A stretch of DNA of 11,975 bases from Chitinophagaceae bacterium. Lineage in GTDB: Bacteria > Bacteroidota > Bacteroidia > Chitinophagales > Chitinophagaceae. The notes beneath the pieces were generated by a model. It had not been told where the DNA came from, ran no database searches, and saw only the letters and a list, made by a program, of their open reading frames with translations. This document shows positions 8,557 to 11,975 of this stretch, piece by piece. The stretch spans positions 1 through 11,975 of the forward strand of contig JAICHT010000093.1 of assembly GCA_025924755.1 (NCBI GenBank), in the 5' to 3' direction. The position numbers and the translations under genes are program-made. Position 1 is the stretch's first letter. Each line of letters begins with the position of its first letter.

Positions 8557-8587
8557 AAAAAAGCCGGATGATTATTCCGGCTTTTTT
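8557..8587 (-). terminator. Intrinsic terminator of pyk
   Basis: A perfect 12-bp stem (AAAAAAGCCGGA at 8557-8568, TCCGGCTTTTTT at 8576-8587) encloses a 7-nt loop. Read on the minus strand, it gives an A-run, the GC-rich GCCGGA stem and a run of six U residues, the classical Rho-independent arrangement. It starts 23 bp after the pyk stop codon. Because it is symmetrical it could also stop transcription coming from the other side. Confidence 0.9.
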
Positions 8588-8610
8588 ACGAGTAACATAT
8601 AAATATTTAA

Positions 8611-10101
8611 TTATTCCACTATAGTAACCTTTACCACATTGGTTGGTAAATGTAAATGTACCGGTGTGCTGCCTGTATTTACTACCATATCACCACTCTT
8701 GATAAAACCTCTTTCTTTTAAAATATTTATCTGATCAAACACAATATTATCCAGGCTTTGTTCTTCACCATAATAGAAAGCTCTAACACCCCAGCTTAAA
8801 CTTAATTGGTTCACCAGGGAGCGTTCTTTAGTAAAAATATACAACGGTGATTTTGGACGATAACTGCTAAGCATAAAGGCGGTATACCCACTTTGCGTCA
8901 TGCCTATCAATGCTTCTGCTTCTAAATCTTTGGCTAGTTTGCAGGCATTGTAACAAATAGCGTCACTTAAAAAAGATGGAGACTTAAATTGGGGTTTCAG
9001 ATCTTCCTCGCGGTTATACCGGTATTCTGTTTTTTCAACTTCCTGGATGATCTTTTTCATGGTCTGCACTACTAAAGCCGGATGCTGGCCGGTAGCAGTT
9101 TCAGCACTAAGCATTACGGCATCAGCTCCTTCCAGTACGGCATTGGCTACATCGGTAATCTCGCTGCGGTTAGGTTTAATGCGGTCAATCATACTTTCCA
9201 TCATTTGCGTAGCTACGATAACCGGCTTTGCACGGTGAATGCATTTGCGAATAATTTCCCGCTGCGCCATTGGCACTTTCTCTATCGGGAGTTCTACACC
9301 GAGGTCGCCACGGGCTACCATTACCGCATCCGACTCTAGTACAATATTCCTGAGGTCTACCAAAGCTGATGGCATTTCTATTTTCGCGATGACCTTTATA
9401 GTACTTTTCTGGTCGCTCAGCCTTTTTTTCAGATCCACAATATCTTCTGCTTTGCGAACAAAAGAAAGGGCAACCCAGTCAATATTCTGCTTGATGATAA
9501 AATCAAGATCATAGATATCTTTTTCCGTCATTGCCGGCAGCGATATTTTCGTATCGGGAAGGTTAACGCCTTTTTTAGGAAGCAGGGTGCCACCATAGGT
9601 AACGGCCACTTTTACTTCTCCTTCGGCTGTAATTTCTATTACTACTACTTCTATCTTGCCATCATCTATTAATATTTTGTTGCCAACTTCCACATCCAGG
9701 TGCAGGTTAGGGTAGGAGACATAGATTTTTTCTTTATTGCCGATTACTTTTTCCTTAGATGTGAAGGTGAGTATATCGCCGGCTGCTATATCCAAAGCCC
9801 CATTTTCAATATCACCAACGCGAAGTTTAGGGCCTTGCAGGTCGCCTAATATGGAAATATTATAAGGTTCGGTTAGATTGATATTACGAATGTGTTCAAT
9901 AACCTGGGCCTTATCTTCATGCGTTCCATGCGAAAAATTAAGCCGGAAAACGTTTACACCTGCTTTAACCAGTTCCAGCAGCTTATCATATGTGTTGCAA
10001 GCGGGACCTACGGTAGCCACAATTTTTGTGCGATGGAATGTATGCTCGATGCCGGCCTCTTTATCCATATCCTTGTGCAGGTACTTCTCAATGTTTGACA
10101 T
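8611..10101 (-). CDS. pyk: Pyruvate kinase
   Basis: This 496-residue enzyme catalyses the last step of glycolysis, phosphoenolpyruvate plus ADP to pyruvate plus ATP, in the cytoplasm. Visible family features are TKIVATVGPA (25-34), the nucleotide/phosphate-site residues in FRLNFSHG (52-59), GDLQGPKLR (86-94), the catalytic lysine K240 with Mg-ligand E242 in IAKIE, and D266 in MVARGDLGVELP (261-272). TQMMESM (298-304) and RSEITDVANAVLEGADAVML (312-331), followed by SAETATG, complete the barrel. Residues about 370-496 form the C-terminal domain, which ends normally, without the extra PEP-utiliser domain of Bacillus-type enzymes. In the active-site signature, M243 follows KIE where Asn, Lys, Arg, Ser or Thr is usual. 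The gene follows pfkA on the same strand after 150 bp and has a candidate promoter of its own plus a clear terminator. The ATG start lacks a Shine-Dalgarno sequence; the 20 residues before the conserved core are a plausible short extension. Confidence 0.98.
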   Translation of the reverse strand: MSNIEKYLHKDMDKEAGIEHTFHRTKIVATVGPACNTYDKLLELVKAGVNVFRLNFSHGTHEDKAQVIEHIRNINLTEPYNISILGDLQGPKLRVGDIENGALDIAAGDILTFTSKEKVIGNKEKIYVSYPNLHLDVEVGNKILIDDGKIEVVVIEITAEGEVKVAVTYGGTLLPKKGVNLPDTKISLPAMTEKDIYDLDFIIKQNIDWVALSFVRKAEDIVDLKKRLSDQKSTIKVIAKIEMPSALVDLRNIVLESDAVMVARGDLGVELPIEKVPMAQREIIRKCIHRAKPVIVATQMMESMIDRIKPNRSEITDVANAVLEGADAVMLSAETATGQHPALVVQTMKKIIQEVEKTEYRYNREEDLKPQFKSPSFLSDAICYNACKLAKDLEAEALIGMTQSGYTAFMLSSYRPKSPLYIFTKERSLVNQLSLSWGVRAFYYGEEQSLDNIVFDQINILKERGFIKSGDMVVNTGSTPVHLHLPTNVVKVTIVE

Positions 10102-10224
10102 AATTGAATTTTAATTTTGAATTACGTATTGCTTTTGTAATTCTGAAATGACAGTTTAAAACTGATAGTTGACTTTTATGGGTTTATAATATTTGTTTGC
10201 GCTATATTAAAGTTAGGAAAAGGG

Positions 10225-10232
10225 CAAAGGTA
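10225..10232 (-). promoter_or_regulatory. Candidate Bacteroidota -7 promoter element for pyk
   Basis: The minus strand reads TACCTTTG, a perfect match to the TAnnTTTG -7 consensus of the Bacteroidota primary sigma factor. It sits in the pfkA-pyk gap, about 125 bp upstream of the pyk start codon, so pyk could be transcribed independently of pfkA. No TTG -33 element occurs at the usual spacing; the region there is a T-rich run inside the hairpin at 10238-10277. The match is short and could be fortuitous. Confidence 0.4.
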
Positions 10233-10237
10233 AAAGT

Positions 10238-10277
10238 AGATTGTAAAAAGATTAAGACGCTAGTATTTTTACAATCT
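10238..10277. repeat. 12-bp perfect inverted repeat straddling the pfkA stop codon
   Basis: AGATTGTAAAAA (10238-10249) and TTTTTACAATCT (10266-10277) are exact reverse complements separated by 16 nt. The upstream arm (in transcription order) encodes the last codons of pfkA and the loop contains its TAA stop. With only two G-C pairs it is a weak terminator at best. It may be an mRNA 3'-end stabiliser or partial attenuator between pfkA and pyk, or an upstream protein-binding site for the candidate pyk promoter next to it. Confidence 0.55.
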
Positions 10278-11235
10278 TCATCCATTCACTACTAATCGTT
10301 CCTTTTTTCTTGCCTACTTTTTCAAGCGGAATATAACTCATTTTACTATTTAGAATTCCAACAAATACATTATGCCTGCCTTCAATTAACGATTCTACGG
10401 CATGATACCCCATGCGGCTGGCAATAAACCGGTCCTGGCAGGATGGGGCACCGCCACGTTGTATATGTCCTAATATAGCAACCCTCGTTTCTATATGCGG
10501 CAGTTTTTCCTGTACTACTCTGGCTACTTCAGCAGCGCCGCCAAAGCCGTCGCCTTCCGCTACAACTATAATATTAACCAGTTTTTTTCTTCTCTCTTTT
10601 TCCTGCAATGAGGTAATCACATCTTCAATATCCGTTTTACGTTCGGGTATTAAAATACTTTCTGCGCCAGTGGCAATGCCGCTATACAGCGCAATATACC
10701 CTGCATCCCGGCCCATTACTTCTACTACAAACAGCCGGTCGTGAGCATCGGCAGTATCACGGATCTTATCAATAGCTTCTACCGCAGTATTTACAGCTGT
10801 ATCAAACCCTATAGTAAAATCGGTACCATGAATATCTTTATCAATAGTACCTGCCAGCCCTATACATGGGATGTCGAATTCCTGGCTAAAAGCTACTGCG
10901 CCTCTAAAAGATCCATCACCGCCAATGATTACCAATCCATCAATACCATGACGTTTTAATACTTCATATGCTATTTTGCGGCCTTCGGGTTTGTAAAAAT
11001 CTTTACAACGGGCGGTTTTCAAAATAGTACCGCCTCTTTGAATGATATTGGCTACGGAACGGGATTCCATTTTTATAATATCATCTTCTATCATACCCTG
11101 GTACCCGCGCATAATGCCATATACTTCAAGACCATGATAGATGCCGGTTCTTACTACGGCCCGTATGGCTGCATTCATTCCTGGCGAATCTCCACCCGAT
11201 GTTAATACACCAATGCGACTGACTTTATTTTGCAT
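10252..11235 (-). CDS. pfkA: ATP-dependent 6-phosphofructokinase
   Basis: This 327-residue cytoplasmic enzyme phosphorylates fructose 6-phosphate to fructose 1,6-bisphosphate, the committing step of glycolysis. Length and layout match the bacterial PfkA type. Visible motifs are the ATP-site LTSGGDSPGMNAAIR (11-25), GGDGS (105-109), the catalytic segment GTIDKDIHGTD (129-139) with D132 as the expected base, RDTADAHDRLFVVEVMGRD (159-177), EGDG (227-230), and the family signature RVAILGHIQRGG...DR (251-269). Gly at 108 and Gly at 129 are the residues associated with ATP rather than pyrophosphate use. Two positions are unusual: the catalytic motif is TIDKD where TIDND is standard, and the preceding residue pair is AG rather than PG. 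The gene precedes pyk by 150 bp on the same strand, forming a glycolytic control pair. The ATG start fits the family because the ATP-site motif follows within ten residues. Confidence 0.98.
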   Translation of the reverse strand: MQNKVSRIGVLTSGGDSPGMNAAIRAVVRTGIYHGLEVYGIMRGYQGMIEDDIIKMESRSVANIIQRGGTILKTARCKDFYKPEGRKIAYEVLKRHGIDGLVIIGGDGSFRGAVAFSQEFDIPCIGLAGTIDKDIHGTDFTIGFDTAVNTAVEAIDKIRDTADAHDRLFVVEVMGRDAGYIALYSGIATGAESILIPERKTDIEDVITSLQEKERRKKLVNIIVVAEGDGFGGAAEVARVVQEKLPHIETRVAILGHIQRGGAPSCQDRFIASRMGYHAVESLIEGRHNVFVGILNSKMSYIPLEKVGKKKGTISSEWMKIVKILAS

Positions 11236-11266
11236 TGCTTATTTGTTTCTGCTGAAAGTTTTAATA

Positions 11267-11283
11267 TTGAATTTAAAATTCAA
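11267..11283. promoter_or_regulatory. 17-nt palindrome in the pfkA leader, operator-like
   Basis: TTGAATTTAAAATTCAA is a perfect 8+1+8 palindrome lying 32-48 bp upstream of the pfkA start codon and just downstream of the candidate -7 element at 11299-11306. That position would suit a repressor site or a small leader hairpin. Eleven bases of it (TTGAATTTTAA) recur at 10104-10114 just upstream of pyk. The sequence is almost entirely A/T, so chance symmetry is a real alternative. Confidence 0.4.
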
Positions 11284-11298
11284 CCGATTATAAAAGCT

Positions 11299-11306
11299 CA
11301 AAAATA
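11299..11306 (-). promoter_or_regulatory. Candidate -7 promoter element for pfkA
   Basis: The minus strand reads TATTTTTG, a full match to TAnnTTTG, about 64 bp upstream of the pfkA start codon. The nearest TTG further upstream (11333-11335) leaves a 26-nt spacer, longer than the usual range of about 17-23. Support is therefore limited to the -7 box and its sensible position. Confidence 0.35.
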
Positions 11307-11540
11307 AGATTTTGTAATTAGTGTAGATTAATCAATTATTTTATTATTTATAAAGCCGCAAAAACAGGATTTTTATTTATTCCAAATTTGCTTGTCCTGT
11401 ACAAAGCTGATGTTTATGCAACGTCCTCATGCATTAGTAAAGCTGTTTGAAAATTTACGGGAGGAGCACTAATGTAAAGATTATCAACTCCAGCAACATA
11501 TAGGGCGGCGTATATCCGATTCATTTTTATTTTTGATGCT

Positions 11541-11975
11541 ATGAAAACGGTTCTTATAACAGGCGCCAATGGCTTTGTTGGGTATTATCTTACACGACAG
11601 CTGTTGCAAAAATCTTATAGGGTAATAGCCACAGGTAAAGGTCCTGACAGGCTGAATTTTAATGAACCGAATTTTATATACCATCCTTTGGATTTTACCA
11701 TGGAAGAAGATGTAAAGTCAGTTCTTCAGCAATACCAACCCAATTTGGTGGTACACGCCGGGGCAATATCAAAACCGGATGATTGCGAATTATATAAGGA
11801 AATGGCGTATGAAATAAATGTGAAAGGAACAGAGCTTTTACTGAAACATGCAGCTACTTTTAAAAGCTTTTTTATTTTTCTTTCTTCCGATTTTGTTTTT
11901 AGCGGTGAAGCAAAGACCTATATGGAAGAAGATGAGACCGGCCCGGTAAACTATTACGGTGAAACCAAATGCATG
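11541..11975 (+). CDS. RmlD-like NAD(P)-dependent SDR reductase, 5' part
   Basis: The first 145 codons are present and run off the right edge; full-length relatives have roughly 290-300 residues. The N-terminus has the Rossmann nucleotide-binding motif ITGANGFVG (residues 6-14, glycines 8, 11 and 14). HAGAISKPDDCE (72-83) and EINVKGTELLL (91-101) follow, and SSDFVFSGE (115-123) corresponds to the STDYVFDG segment of dTDP-4-dehydrorhamnose reductases. The catalytic YxxxK is complete as YGETK, with Tyr139 and Lys143. This places it in the RmlD-type extended short-chain dehydrogenases, which reduce keto groups of nucleotide sugars. Whether it is true RmlD cannot be decided without the C-terminal half and neighbours such as rmlA-C, which are not visible. 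It is transcribed divergently from pfkA. The ATG is the first start after an in-frame stop upstream; there is no Shine-Dalgarno sequence. Confidence 0.88.
   Translation, partial: MKTVLITGANGFVGYYLTRQLLQKSYRVIATGKGPDRLNFNEPNFIYHPLDFTMEEDVKSVLQQYQPNLVVHAGAISKPDDCELYKEMAYEINVKGTELLLKHAATFKSFFIFLSSDFVFSGEAKTYMEEDETGPVNYYGETKCM

Larger units (their letters stand above)
11236..11540. other. Divergent intergenic region between pfkA and the RmlD-like gene
   Basis: This 305-bp A/T-rich gap should hold the promoters for both divergent genes. On the pfkA side it contains the 17-nt palindrome at 11267-11283 and a -7-like element at 11299-11306. On the plus strand only a one-mismatch -7-like sequence (CAAATTTG near 11383) is seen. 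A 20-codon frame at 11410-11472 is present but not supported as a gene. No RNA gene or repeat array is visible. Confidence 0.6.

Noticed and set aside
11410..11472. A 20-codon plus-strand frame (MFMQRPHALVKLFENLREEH) upstream of the RmlD-like gene, considered as a leader peptide.
   Set aside because: No ribosome-binding site, no recognisable motif, and frames this short are common by chance in an A/T-rich gap.
11484..11684. A 66-residue minus-strand frame at the right end.
   Set aside because: It overlaps the well-supported Rossmann-fold coding sequence on the plus strand and has no family features of its own.

Overview
The window most likely comes from a Bacteroidota chromosome, probably Chitinophagaceae or a close relative. 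The grounds are an adjacent SusC/SusD-type outer-membrane pair, lipoproteins of the Bacteroidota kind, start codons with no Shine-Dalgarno sequence but A/T-rich leaders, and TAnnTTTG-type -7 promoter elements. The assignment rests on gene content and translated motifs only; no database search was possible.

From left to right: positions 1-42 hold what may be the first 14 codons of a further minus-strand gene. Positions 61-3390 (minus) encode a 1109-residue lipoprotein with 14 FG-GAP/VCBS calcium-loop motifs split 7+7 around an ASPIC/UnbV domain. A strong hairpin at 3553-3592 separates it from a SusD-like lipoprotein (3612-5240, minus). The SusC-like TonB-dependent transporter (5267-8242, minus) lies 26 bp upstream of the SusD gene. 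Positions 8243-8556 are a long susC leader with a large imperfect inverted repeat, and 8557-8587 is a perfect 12-bp hairpin terminator. Two glycolysis genes follow, both on the minus strand: pyruvate kinase (pyk, 8611-10101) and 6-phosphofructokinase (pfkA, 10252-11235), with pfkA transcribed first. Both have promoter-like -7 elements and palindromes upstream. A 305-bp divergent gap then leads to the 5' half of an RmlD-like NAD(P)-dependent reductase on the plus strand (11541 to the window edge).

Functionally there are three units. (1) A nutrient-uptake unit: SusC and SusD should form a lidded outer-membrane importer, and the large propeller lipoprotein may be an accessory surface protein. 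No glycoside hydrolase, peptidase, sigma/anti-sigma pair or regulator accompanies it here, so the substrate cannot be read from the window. (2) A glycolytic unit that pairs the two classic irreversible control enzymes of glycolysis, PFK and PK. (3) The start of a nucleotide-sugar or related SDR reductase gene.

I see no CRISPR array, tRNA, rRNA, insertion sequence, phage gene or obvious defence system. Most of the window is ordinary core and nutrient-uptake DNA. The points worth a second look are the bipartite propeller lipoprotein, residue substitutions in the PFK and PK signatures, and several operator-like inverted repeats in the gaps.
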